Shown here piece after piece: positions 53,561 to 64,000 of a DNA stretch of 64,000 bases (position 1 is its first letter; every line of letters begins with the position of its first letter). The stretch comes from Cotesia glomerata (lineage: Eukaryota; Arthropoda; Insecta; Hymenoptera; Braconidae): NCBI RefSeq assembly GCF_020080835.1, contig NC_058161.1, positions 23,177,603-23,241,602 on the forward strand. Reading direction: 5' to 3'. The notes beneath the pieces were generated by a model. That model saw nothing but the letters and a program-made list of their open reading frames with translations. It ran no database searches and was not told the origin of the DNA. A program made the position numbers and the translations under genes.

Positions 53561-55220
53561 TACAGTACATATTTGGGGACTAACTCTGCAACTGAAGTTT
53601 TGCGAATATTTGTGAAATTAAATTAAAATAACTAAGTATTTCATCCATATATTGACAAGTAATTCCATCGAATAAAATCATTGTTACCGGGTGACCGGTA
53701 ATAATTTAAAATTTAGACTTCTGCAATGAGTTCAACAACGATTGAATTGATAAATTTTAATCAACGAATAGTAAAAAAAACATCATTCTTAGCCCAAAAT
53801 CAATTTTACAAAATTAAAAAATTGTTAACCACTTGAATTATTTACATATTATTCAGATTTTACGGGTTGAAAATAAATGGTGACTTATTGAAAAAATCTA
53901 GAATAATATCATCATAAAAGGTAAAATACAGCTGGCACATTTTATTAGTTTGTAATCGAATAGAAAAAAAAGCACAACCCAAAAATACCTTACTCTGTGT
54001 AAAAAATTCTTAAAATTCCGTTCAAAAAAATATCAAAATTTATTCGTCTGACGCCGCAAAGTCAGAAAAATGATATAGTCTAGTTTAATCGCATTTTTAA
54101 AGGTCTTCAGTTTCTTGTAGTGGAAAATTGACAGCTCCATCGAAAAGCTGAGGATTTTTTATTTAAGATTAGTATTGTTGGTATTTTTATTGAAATTTTT
54201 GGAGCTTAAAAAAAAAAAAAAAACATGAGAAAATCGATAAGTGGCGAAATAAAAAAAATTATTACCTCGAGAAACGACTTGGTATTAAAGTCTCAAATTT
54301 TTGGGAAGTTCACTTTTTTTAAAAGAAAATACTTCCTCTAAATTTAAAAATGATCAGTTGAAGTCACTCTATAACAATGATTTTATTTGGCGAAATAACC
54401 CCTGTATATACTAATATATAAATATATAAATCTGTAGAATTTTTCATCTTTATTCCGTTATAACTAATTTATTAAATTTTATTTTGAGATTTAATTTTCT
54501 ATGACGTATATAGAGTGTTCTAACTTAACTGATTAATTTTAAATCATAATATCTATAGATATATATAAATACTGATGAATGAATTGAAAAAAATTTGCTA
54601 GAATAAAAAAAAAAGTTATATCGTCGACTTTAGATAGTTTTTTAGTAGATTTCATAAAAATCTAACTATTGTATTTGTCCTTATGACGTAACTTTTCAAA
54701 AATCTTGCTTGATCAAAAGTTTATATATGTATGAGCTCAAAAGCATAGAACAGCTAACTCTTTGAGCTCAGAGAGCTCAAGATAACAATTAATTGTAATT
54801 TTGAGCTCGAAGAGCTAAAAAACGTCAAAGTGCAATTTTAAGCGCTTAGGATGAAATTAGCGGAAAGTTGCAGGGTGGCCTGCAGGGTCAACCGTTTTTC
54901 TAATTTTTTTGCTTGATTCGTGTAGGAAATTACATGAAAATCCCATAGGACACCATATGGGAATTTATCCGAAAACATCATGTGGGAATCTAGGCTAATA
55001 TAATAATTATATGTCTATGTTATAATTTATTTTGAAGTTTACAATAAACGGAAACACGGTTGTCCTATTTGGAAATATACAGTGTCAAAAATTTTTAGAC
55101 CTGACTTTCTTGGAATTGTTGCATATTTTAGTACTTTAAGCATTCTCATTTTTTTTTTTTTTTTTTTTTTTTTTTAATCAAACTTGCTATCAATTTAAAG
55201 CATAAACTTACTTCTTATAC
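53561..55220. other. Region upstream of the klar-like gene, nothing coding seen
   Basis: AT-rich, with poly-A/T runs (54209-54223, 55151-55175). A relic shared with 3650 lies at 54640-54710 and a decayed GAGCTC-family tail at 54718-54910. No exon or ORF is supported. Confidence 0.5.
54718..54910 (-). repeat. GAGCTC-family repeat, tail fragment
   Basis: TTTGAGCTCAGAGAGCTCAA, TTTTGAGCTCGAAGAGCTAA, then GCGGAAAGTTGCAGGGTGGC and AGGGTCAACCGTTTTTCTAA. Confidence 0.6.
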
Positions 55221-55875
55221 TTCTTTTACTAAAGGCCATCCCTGTAACTTCCCGCTACTGTCGTAATTAAGCGCTCAAAATTGCACTTATTACGTTTTTG
55301 AGCTCTTCGAGCTCAAAAATATAATTTTCGTGGCATTTTGAGCTCTCCGAGCTCAAAAATCTGATAAAAGTTTAATAAAACACTATTTCTTAAATTTTAA
55401 AACCGCAATAACTTTTGAATGAATAAACCGATTTTCACGCGGTTGGTAGCATTCGACGCAGATTTTTAGGCCTCATAAAGAATCTTTAAGTTTTAATCGA
55501 TCGAAGTAGGAATTTTGATGTAATTCCAAAAAACCATTTATTTCCGTTTTTTTCGACAACGATAACTCACGAACGAATCAACCGGTTTGACCGGGCTAGC
55601 GGTGATCGATGTGGTTTTTTGATGTTAAGAGCTGATTAGTTTTTGGAATTGATCGGAATAGCCGTTTAAAAGTTATTCCAAAAAAACAAAATTTGAAAAA
55701 ATTTTTTTTTGTAGTTTTTTTTGAGATTTCTCAAAATTTACCGGTTTGAATCGGTCCAAATTGTATTCAAAATCTAAGTTTGGTCAAGCCCTTTCGAATG
55801 GCACCAACCGCGATAAAATCGGTCGAGCTGTTCAAAAGTTATGAGAGGTTTACATACGGCCACGCACACACTCAC

Positions 55876-55902
<27 letters not shown>

Positions 55903-55906
<4 letters not shown>

Positions 55907-57828
55907 ATCTAGACGCTTACAACGCATGCCTCAAGGAGGAGACTTTTCCTCGTAAGTGGAAACAGCAACAGTTAGTACTTTTACCTAAAGGAAAGAAACC
56001 GCCAGAAGAACCGTCATCTTACCGACCACTCTGCATGCTAGATACGGCGGGTAAGATATTTGAGCGTATCATCCATCAGCGAATAGATGCAGTAGTCGAC
56101 CCACTCTTGACAGACAACCAGTATGGATTCCGGAAAGGACGATCAACCCTGGACGCGATCAACCTGGTTGTTAATACGGCCAAAGAGGCAATCGCAGGAA
56201 CTAGATGGAAGGGTAGAACGAAGAAGTACTGCCTGGTGGCTGCCTTGGACATCAAAAATGCTTTCAATTCCGCTAATTGGGACTGCATCATGCAAGCTCT
56301 CGACGAGAAGAACATGCCAACATATCTTCGCAGACTAGTGATTAGCTATTTTACAGATAGAGTGCTGAAATACGATAGAAAGAATGGTCCGAAAGAGTAT
56401 GATATAACCGGTGGTGTGCCACAGGGCTCTGTTCTTGGTCCACTTCTGTGGAATATCATGTATGACGGGCTCCTGAGACTGAAACTTCCAAGATGTGTCA
56501 AACTGGTAGCGTATGCGGATGATGTTGCCGCAGTGATCGTCGCCAAACACCTCGACGAGATTCAACATCTGTTTGACATCACTTTTGAGAAGATCAACCA
56601 GTGGGTGGATACAGTGAACCTACAACTGGCCAAGCAGAAGACCGAAGCAGTGCTTATTACCAGCCGAAAAGAAGTTGAAACAATTAAGCTAAAAGTCGGT
56701 GACCGAGAAATCACATCACAACCTCATATACGATATCTGGGAGTGATGCTTGATGCCCGACTCAACTTCAAGCAGCAAGTGGAACACGTCTGTACGAAAG
56801 CCTCAGTAGTGAGAGCTAGTCTCGCACGATTGATGCCGAACGTCGGAGGCCCAAAGCAGAGCAGGAGGCTACTATTGTCATCAGTAGTCACATCGGTGCT
56901 CACCTACGGAATATCCATTTGGGCTGACGCACTAGAGGTGCAAGATTCATGGAGAAAAGCTGGACCAATATATCGTATGAGTGCCCTACGAGTTGCAAGC
57001 GCCTTTCGAACAATATCAGAGGAAGCAGTGTGTGTCATTTCCGGAACTTTGCCGCTCAGAGTCCTAGCTGAGGAAAGACGGAACCTTTACCAACGAAAGA
57101 GGACAACCACATAAAGTGCCGAGGAACTCAGAGCTGAAGAACGGCAGAACAGCATCGCACGATGGCAATCGTAGTGGGACGCCGCGACAACAGGGAGATG
57201 GACACACCGTCTCATACCGAAGATCGACGTTTGGCTAAACCGAAGTCATGGCGAGGTCAATTACTATCTGACGCAGTTGTTGTCAGGACATGGATGTTTT
57301 CGGACGTATCTTCACCGCTTCAAGCATGATGATTCACCGGAGTGCCCGTCCTGCCCAGGAATCAATGAAGACGCGGAGCACGTTTTCTTTGAGTGCCCAC
57401 GATTTTACCCACAGCGAGATGAGCTGGAGATGATCCTAAAGAAGAAAATCTAACCAGAGACAATAGTAGAAGCAATGTTGTCATCAAGAGCCTCCTGGAA
57501 CGCCATCAGCACATTTGCAACAGAAGTCCTTATAGACTTGCGTTCCATCGAAAGAAGAAGAGCAAATGACAACAACTAGAAGAAAGATAAAATAACACCT
57601 TAGCTACCAGAAGAAAGAGCAGTAGCTAGATCCTCCCCTCACGAAGTAATGCCTAAGAACGGTTTCATGAGGGATTAGGGGAAAGAGGAAAAGGGGTTTA
57701 GGGTTTAGTGGGTAGGGGCGCTAGCGTCAAGTTTTAGTATGACACTGCGTCGAGTCGCCACATATCCAGGCCAAACAACTATGCCTAGAATCTGTAAAAA
57801 GGATTCCCCCCCCCCTTAAAAAAAAAAA
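55903..57828 (+). mobile_element. 5'-truncated R1-clade retrotransposon inserted in (CA)n
   Basis: Begins within the RT domain (position equivalent to 61637 of the long copy) directly after (CA)n and ends with a complete 3'UTR: GGATT, a C run of about 10, TTA10-11 and then (CA)n. The 5' truncation is normal for target-primed reverse transcription. It differs from the long copy at many sites, so it is an independent insertion or subfamily. Confidence 0.85.
55907..57579 (+). pseudogene. R1-clade ORF2 fragment: RT and C-terminal domain
   Basis: The frame encodes RT motifs in order: YRPLCMLDTAGKIFERII, QYGFRKGRSTLDAI, AALDIKNAFNSANW, GGVPQGSVLGPLLWNI, the catalytic AYADD and IRYLGVMLDARLNF. A C-terminal Cys/His motif ECPSCPG..EDAEHVFFECPRF follows. 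Premature stops occur at 57112 (TAA), 57172 (TAG) and 57451 (TAA); the natural end is about 57577. Retained RT motifs suggest recent activity before decay. Confidence 0.85.
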
Positions 57829-57988
57829 CACACACACACACATACAGACAGACAGACGTACGGACGAGTCAGGAAAGCTTCCTAGGACCTCGAAACGTCG
57901 AGATCCGATGAAAACTCGATTTTCGAAAAACGGGGTAAAAACAATAACTTCCCGATTTTTGAAAATTTTCAATTTTCTTAGCGAGAAG

Positions 57989-58443
57989 TTAAAAATTAGA
58001 AAAACGGTTCACCCTAAAGGCCATCCCTGCAACTTCTCGCTAATTCCATTCCTAGGCCATGTTGTTTGTGTAGTGTGTTGTTTGTAAAATATGATTCTAC
58101 GTGTAAGTGTTTGCGTGTGTGGGGTGACCGGGCATTTGATATCTCTTGAACGAATCAACCGATTTTGACCAGCTTGGTGGCGATCGACGTCATTTTTCAA
58201 GCTTAAAGGCGGATTAGTTTTTAAAGTTGATCGATAGAGACGTTTAAAAGTTATTCCAAAAAAACCCCTTCCAAAAAAAAATTTGTTCTTATTTTTTTTG
58301 AAATTTTTCAAAATTTCTCAACATCTATCGGTCTGAATCGGTTCAAATTCACAGCAAATCTAAGTTTGAGGGAACTCTTTAGAACGCCGTTTAGTAGATT
58401 CCAATCGGTCTAGTCGTTCAAAAGTTATAAGCGAGTCACATAG

Positions 58444-58446
<3 letters not shown>
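57989..58446 (+). repeat. GAGCTC-family repeat, left half before the long retrotransposon
   Basis: Head AGAAAAACGGTTCACCCTAA and AACTTCTCGCTAATTCCATT; the GAGCTC palindrome part is deleted (the sequence jumps to GTGTGGGGTGACCGGGCATT); then ACGAATCAACCGATTTTGAC, AGTTTGAGGGAACTCTTTAG, AAGTTATAAGCGAGTCACAT and (CA)n. The right half is presumably beyond the window. Confidence 0.65.
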
Positions 58447-58504
<58 letters not shown>

Positions 58505-58508
<4 letters not shown>

Positions 58509-58924
58509 GCGGCAGAGGAGAAACTGCTACCAGGCGCGTCTCCCCGTAGCGGATGGGAGAACGCTCGCTGTCCTTGGATGACACTAGGTCTCTTAGTTGA
58601 TGAGGTACAGAGGGTAAGAGCCAAATAAAATACGCTCCCGTGGACAAAACTCCTCCTTTAATGAGTTGGTCACACTAACTAACCTAGCAAGATGATCGTT
58701 CCCTGCTGTAACTCACTGGGAGTGTCCGGAACCCGTGTCGATTATTTCCGACGATGCGGGCTACGGCTGATATGAGCTTGCTCTGCCGAGGTGTAAGTTG
58801 CAGTAGCGGATCAGGAGCCAGCCACTTCGGGCCTTGATCAGGAAGTACGCAGTGAGTGTTAGAGATCGGAATCTTCACTGCCCCGAGCGAGTCTAGTCCG
58901 TCCGTGTATTCCGGGGCTGGCTAA
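58505..58924 (+). other. 5'UTR of the long R1-clade copy
   Basis: GC-rich leader from CCTGCGGCAGAGGAGAAACT to the first ORF1-like ATG. It presumably holds an internal promoter, as is usual for non-LTR elements, but no core motif was recognised. Confidence 0.5.
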
Positions 58925-60331
58925 GTGTCGGCTAGGCCTCAGGGAACTGGGGTAGGAGTACTATCTCCGAGGGTACACCCGTTCCTAGTTATGACAACCC
59001 GTTCCACTCCGTATAATGCGCTGGTAGATCAAAAAAGTATGAGTAATTTACAGGAAACAAACAAGAGTGGAAACGGGCTTCATTTCATGCCCAACAAGCA
59101 GCGATTGAAGCAAGCGCTCAAATGAAGAGAACGCAAGCGCTGGAGCGCCTTGAAAAGCTGACCATTGAGCTGCCAGAGTTTGTCCAAACAAAGGTCAATA
59201 TCCACAAGGAGATAAAGACCAAGACAACCGGTGTAGTCAATGCTATTGGAAGATTCAAGAAACTGGACGAGGAATGGCAGTCATCACGACGACGCATTCA
59301 AACTGAAGTTGAGACGGAAGAAGCTATGGACACTGGAGCCGACGGTGACGGCAAATCTGCTGCTGAGGACAAGGGTGAAACTGTCACAAGGCCTGGAAAG
59401 AGAAAGGACCGAAATTTGCCAGAGCCAACCGACAAAGTCACAAAGAAGAAGGACTTGAAAAAAAGCCCTCCCCAACGAGTTGCAGGGCAAGGCGACGAAC
59501 CTAAGCTAGCTAGAGAGCAACTCTCAAAGCAGCCGCCGAAGGAGCCCAGGCCAGAGCCTAAGCGGAAAAAACCACGCAAATGGATCGGACCCGATGCACT
59601 GATCATTCGCCTGGCCGAGAAAACAAAGTATGCCGAGATTCTGCGTACTTTTTTCTAAATTCTAAAGCAGGACATCCTAGATGAGCAGGTTCGTTCAACT
59701 GTGGATAAGATCAACAAGACCAGAAGTGGTGACTTGTTGATAACGATTTCGAGGAAGAGCACTGACAAAGGCCAAGCCCTCCAAAAGACGATCGCAGACA
59801 TCTTTAAGGACGAGGCCAAAGTGATCTGCAAAGTGCCACAGGAGACCATCGAGATCCAAGATGTCAATGACGACACGACGAAAGAGCATATTCAGACCGC
59901 TCTAAAGAGGGAAGCTGGATAAAGTTGTGAAATCCCACTAGAGGCAATCAAGATCCGTAAAGCCTTTAGGGGTACGCAGACAGCCACAGTGTCACTACCA
60001 GCAGCTGCAGCACAAAAGTTACTGGAGGAAAACTGCAAAATAAGGATCGGCTGGGTCAATTGCCGAATGAGAGCAATGAAGAGACCCATACAATGTTTCA
60101 AATGCTGGCACTTTGGGCACTTCGGATCTCAGTGCAAAAGTGGTCGATCAGTCTAAGCACTGCATAAGGTGCGGAAAAGAAGGACACAAAATTGCTGATT
60201 GTAAAAATCCAGCTAAATGTGTACTGTGCGTTGAACGACACGGCGTAGAAAATGCGCCTCACCATGCAGGCACGAACAAATGCCCCGTCTTCCAAGAAGC
60301 GCTCCAGAAGATAACGAAGCCAAGAACATGA
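58925..60331 (+). pseudogene. R1-clade ORF1 (Gag-like, zinc knuckles), disrupted
   Basis: The N-terminal part is coiled and charged (MKRTQALERLEKLTIELPEF onward), with a Lys/Glu/Pro-rich linker. Then comes an RRM-like esterase-region equivalent and three knuckles: CFKCWHFGHFGSQC, CIRCGKEGHKIADC and CVLCVERHG..H..C. Damage: a frameshift near 59100, in-frame TAA at 59656 and 59920, and a frameshift near 60145 between knuckles 1 and 2 (the truncated copy at 63.57 kb is open here). The product would bind element RNA in the ribonucleoprotein. The last codon TGA (60329-60331) overlaps the ORF2 ATG. Confidence 0.8.
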
Positions 60332-63300
60332 AGATATTGCAGCTTAACCTCAATCATTGTGCGGCTGCGCATGACCTGCTCATACAAACTGTGCGCGAAT
60401 TAGAGGCAGACGTAGCACTTATAAGTGAGCCTTATAGACACCTGAGTAACCAACCCTGGGAATCCGACATCACTAACAAAGCCGTCATCTGGTCCGGCGG
60501 TAAATGTCTTTTTCAGAGAATAGTCAACAATAAAGAAGCCGGCTTCGTAGCAGCATGGGTAGATGGCCTCCGCTTCTCCAGTTACCATGCACCACCTAGT
60601 CTCTCTAATGAACAGTTTGAAGAATTCCTTGATCGGCTAACTGAGGATGCAAGAAAACACTTTCCCGTGGCAATAGCTGGTGACTTTAATTCTTGGGCAG
60701 CAGACTGGAGCAGCAAGTTCACTAATACACGTGGAAAAGCACTTCTCGAAGCAATGGCCACATTGGACGTGATCCTTCTTAACACCGGTGACACGCCAAC
60801 GTATACTAAGGGAGAGGCAAACTCAATTGTCGACCTCACATTTGTAAGCAGTTGCTTAGCTCGAAGAGGTTTTTCTTGGAAAGTCTTGAACATCTACACA
60901 GCCAGCGACCATAGTGCGATACTGTGGGAAATATCAACTGGCCAGAATCTAACAAGAGTCAACAGGAGCGCTAGCGCGGTTGGGTGGAAAGTTAAGTCTC
61001 TCGACCTCACTGCTTTAGTAGTAGCCCTAGCGTGCAATCCGATTATCGTAGAAACTGCTGAAGAGAAGACCAAGGACCTAATGAGAAGAGTCACCCAGGC
61101 CTGCGACGCCAGTATGTCCCGGAAACGTGGCATGAATTCAAGACCTTCGGTGCACTGGTAGAACGATCACATTAGCATTCTACGTTCAGAGTGTCTTAAA
61201 AAAAGAAGAAAGTCTCAGCGTGGCTACAGACGACCTAACTCCGCAAAGCTGTTGGCAGATTATAAAACGGCCCGTCAAGAATTGAACAGAGTCATCAAAG
61301 AAAGCAAAAGACGCTGCTGGAAAGAACTGGTCGCAGAAGTAGAGAAAGATCCATGGGGCAGACCGTATAAGGTGGTTATGACCCACCTGAAATGCCAGCC
61401 AATGCCATCACCTACGTGTCCGCAACTCCTAAAGAAGATTGTTACTGCGCTGCTTCCCCAACAGCCGGTATTCACCTACAAGTTGGAGCAGCTCAACCCT
61501 GAAGACATCCCAACTATCACGTTGGATGAGTTGATAGAGACAGGCAATCGAGTAGGGAATAATAAGGCGCCGGGATTGGACGGAATCCCTAATATTGCCC
61601 TGAAATCAATCCTTAGGGCAGCACCGACATTATTCCTGGATGTTTACGATACATGCCTGAAGGAAGGAATTTTTCCCCAGAAGTGGAAACAGCAATGGCT
61701 AGTACTACTTCCGGAAGGGAAAAAGCCGCCGGAAGAACCGTCATCCTACCGACCACTCTGCATGTTAGACACGGCCGGAAAGATATTCGAGCGCATAATT
61801 CATCAGAGAATAGAGGCTGTAGTCGATCCACTCCTGGCAGAGAACCAGTTTGGTTTCCGAAAAGGACGGTCAACTCTGGATGCGATCAAATTGGTTGTTG
61901 ATATAGCCAAGGATGCAATCGCCGGTACGAGATGGAAGGGTGGAAAGAAGAAATACTGCTTGATGGCTGCTTTGGATATCAAGAATGCCTTCAACTCCGC
62001 TAACTGGGACTGCGTCATGCGGGCTCTAGAAGAAAAAAACGTACCAGGATACCTACGCAGAATGGTAGCGAGCTACTTCACGAATAGGGTCCTGAAATAT
62101 GACACGAAGAACGGTACGGAAATGTACGAAATCGCCGGAGGAGTGCCACAGGGATCAGTCTTAGGTCCTCTGCTATGGAACATCATGTATGATGGCCTCC
62201 TGAGAATAGCATTGCCTACGGGAGTCAAACTTGTAGCATATGCGGATGACGTAGCTGTCGTGATCGTCGCAAGGCACCTCGAAGAGATAGCAATGGCATT
62301 TGATATGACATTCAGACGAGTCAATTTGTGGATGAACATGGTGAACTTGCAACTAGCCAAGCTTAAAACCGAGGCAGTGCTCATCACCAGTAGAAAAACG
62401 GTAGATACTATCAAGTTGAGAGTCGGAGAACAAGAAATCACATCAAAACCATTTATCCGTTATCTGGGAGTGATACTGGATGCCCGACTCAATTTCAAGC
62501 AGCAGGTGTAACACGTCAGTGCCAAAGCGTCAGTAGTGAGGGCTAGTCTCGCACGGCTGATGCCTAACATCGGAGGCCCAATGCAGAGCAGGAGGCTACT
62601 ATTGTCATCAGTAGTCACATCAGTACTCACTTACGGAATATCCATTTGGGCTGATGCACTGGAAACTCAAGAATCATGGAGAAAAGCTGGACCAGTATAT
62701 CGACTGAGTGCCCTACGAATAGCTAATGCCTTCCGCACAATATCAGAAGAAGCAGTGTGCGTCATTGCCGGAACACTACCTCTTAAAGTTCTAGCAGAGG
62801 AAAGGCGGGCCTTTTACCAACGAAAAAGGTCAACTGCACTGAGCCCTGAAGAACTTAGAATTCAAGAACGGCAGAACAGCATAGGCCGATGGCAACTACG
62901 ATGGGATGCTGCAGAGAAGGGTTGGTGGACGCACCGCCTCATACCTCGGATCGACATTTGGCTTAACTGGAATCATGGCGAGGTCAATTACTATCTCACA
63001 CAGATGTTGTCGGGACACGGGTGTTTCCGCGAGTATCTGCACTGCTTTAAGCACGATGATTCTTCGGAGTGCCCGCCCTGCCCAGGAGTTGATGAAGATA
63101 CGGAGCACGTCTTCTTTGTATGTCCTCGTTTCGAACCATAACGTGAAGAGTTGGAGAGGATCCTGAACCAGATAATGCAACCAGATTCACTTGTGGAAGC
63201 AATGTTGTCGTCAGAAGCTGCCTGGAACGCTACCAATACGTTTGCAACAGAAGTCCTCAAAGACTTGCGTTCCACCGAAAGAAGAAGAGTAAATACCAGA

Positions 63301-63351
63301 AGCCAGAAGGAAGGAACTTTACACCTTAGCCACCAGAAGGAAGAGCAGTAG
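60328..63351 (+). pseudogene. R1-clade ORF2 (APE endonuclease, reverse transcriptase), three stop codons
   Basis: One frame of about 1,008 codons, R1-like in length. APE endonuclease: LQLNLNHCAAAHDLL, ISEPY, VAIAGDFNSW (about 60670), SIVDLTFVS and SDHSAI (60907). Linker with NNKAPGLDGIPN. RT: YRPLCMLDTAGKIFERII, FGFRKGRSTLDAI, AALDIKNAFNSANW, GGVPQGSVLGPLLWNI, AYADDVA (62236) and RYLGVILDARLNF. C-terminal CCHC ECPPCPGVDEDTEHVFFVCP. In-frame stops at 61159 (TAG), 62509 (TAA) and 63139 (TAA), each one base from a sense codon. No frameshift in 3 kb, so the copy is young. It nicks the target and primes cDNA synthesis. The start at 60328 is chosen because of the ATGA overlap; an upstream ATG at 60280 is in frame. 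Confidence 0.85.
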
Positions 63352-63516
63352 TTTCTTCCCTCACGAAGTAATGCCTGATGGCGGTTTCCATGAGGAATTA
63401 GAGGAAAGAAGAAAAGGGGTTTAGGGTTTAGTGAGTAGGGGCGTTAGCGTCGAGTCGTCACATATCCAGGCCAAACAGATATGCCTGGATTCCGCAAAAA
63501 GGATTTCCCCCCCCCT

Positions 63517-63520
<4 letters not shown>

Positions 63521-63565
<45 letters not shown>

Positions 63566-63572
63566 ACACACA
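63521..63572. repeat. (CA)n tract between two retrotransposon copies
   Basis: About 52 bases of CA, with one TA interruption at 63561. It joins the 3' end of the long copy to the truncated next copy. Confidence 0.9.
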
Positions 63573-64000
63573 CTTTCGCGGAAGTGCGTGGACAAAGGCC
63601 AAGGCCTGCAACATACCATCGCAAACATTCTTAAGGAGGAGGCCAAAGTGATCTGCAAAGGGCCACAAGAAGACATCGAGATCCGAGACCTAGATGACAC
63701 CACAACAAAGGAGGATATTCAGGCTGCCCTGCATACGGTAACCAAGGAACTCTGCGAAATACTACCAGAGACAATCAAGATCCGCAAAGCCTACAGAGGT
63801 ACCCAAACCGCTGTCGTGACACTACCGGCTGCAGCAGCTCAGAAGATATTAGAAGAAAGCGGTAAAATCCGAATTGGCTGGGTCAACTGCCGAATTAGAG
63901 CCACGAGGAAACCTACCCAATGCTACAAATGCTGGCATTTCGGGGACCACGGATCCCAGTGCAGAAGCAAGACAGATCGATCCAAGCTATGCATCAGATG
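63573..64000 (+). CDS. ORF1 fragment of a third R1-clade copy, open to the window edge
   Basis: Reads from position 63576 without a stop for about 141 codons: the RRM-like part (DKGQGLQHTIANILKEEAKV), then KIRKAYRGTQTAVVTLPAAA and knuckle 1 CYKCWHFGDHGSQC, then the beginning of knuckle 2 (KLCIRC). It corresponds to about 59746 onward of the long copy, so it is 5'-truncated within ORF1 right after (CA)n. No damage is visible here, so it could be younger than the long copy. It runs off the window. Confidence 0.8.

Larger units (their letters stand above)
55222..57988 (+). repeat. GAGCTC-family repeat split by a retrotransposon at its (CA)n
   Basis: The left part (55222-55902) runs from AAGGCCATCCCTGTAACTTC to AGTTATGAGAGGTTTACATA and a C/CA tract. 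The right part (57829-57988) runs from (CA)n through CAGACAGACAGACGTACGGA and AAGCTTCCTAGGACCTCGAA to TTAGCGAGAAGTTAAAAATT. Joined, they equal the copy at 23803-24888. The next family member begins directly at the end. Confidence 0.75.
58505..63520 (+). mobile_element. Near-full-length R1-clade non-LTR retrotransposon (Mino/Waldo-like), about 5.0 kb
   Basis: Bounded on both sides by (CA)n: 58446-58504 and 63521-63572. Order: 5'UTR (58505 to about 58924), ORF1 with three Cys-His knuckles, ORF2 with APE endonuclease, RT and C-terminal CCHC, and a 3'UTR ending GGATTT, C9, TAAAA. R1-clade families Mino and Waldo are known to target (AC)n or (ACAY)n microsatellites, which fits. The base composition is far richer in GC than the host DNA. 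Both ORFs carry stops, so this copy is dead. Confidence 0.85.

Noticed and set aside
1..64000. CRISPR array, bacterial operons or rRNA genes
   Set aside because: The tandem repeats found have no regular unique spacers, and the gene structure is eukaryotic with spliceosomal introns.

Overview
The window is AT-rich, repeat-dense eukaryotic DNA. Short introns with canonical GT/AG signals, R1-clade non-LTR retrotransposons and many foldback MITEs point to an insect. Hymenoptera (a parasitoid wasp) is my best guess, but that is inference and not proven by the sequence.

One host gene fills most of the window on the minus strand. It runs from a 5'UTR exon near 53.3-53.5 kb and an ATG at 52539 down to 2510, and continues past the left edge. 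I reconstructed 14 coding exons with correct splice signals and fully consistent phases (3,406 coding bases, about 1,135 codons). The protein has an N-terminal region with two spectrin-repeat-like segments (exons 3-7), then a long acidic, Ser-rich, probably disordered middle (exons 8-12) and a second helical part (exons 13-14). It looks like a Klarsicht/nesprin-type KASH protein. The C-terminal KASH domain would lie outside the window, so the name is provisional.

The introns are full of mobile DNA. From left to right: four 136-bp tandem units (3.0-3.6 kb); a piggyBac-type MITE (4.3 kb); tRNA-like SINE pieces (5.6, 18.2, 31.5 kb); an 870-bp foldback element (9.8 kb); a decayed intron-containing tyrosine recombinase, Crypton-like (15.6-16.9 kb); two palindromic MITEs (15.1, 17.2 kb); a 2.13-kb solo LTR with structured hairpin arrays (25.7-27.8 kb); a Harbinger-type MITE (36.4-37.6 kb); a 677-bp solo LTR (46.1-46.8 kb); and GC-rich double-hairpin elements beside klar splice donors (49.1-50.5 kb).

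From 55 kb to the right end the window is a nest of R1-clade retrotransposons. One near-full-length copy (58.5-63.5 kb, ORF1 plus APE endonuclease/RT ORF2, each disabled by stops or a frameshift), one 5'-truncated copy (55.9-57.8 kb), one further truncated copy running off the right edge (63.57 kb on) and one internal fragment (24.54-24.69 kb) all sit inside (CA)n tracts. Three of these tracts belong to one abundant AT-rich repeat family, marked by paired GAGCTC palindromes, that carries a (CA)n tract at a fixed internal position. The repeat seems to act as a dispersed landing pad for a microsatellite-targeting retrotransposon.
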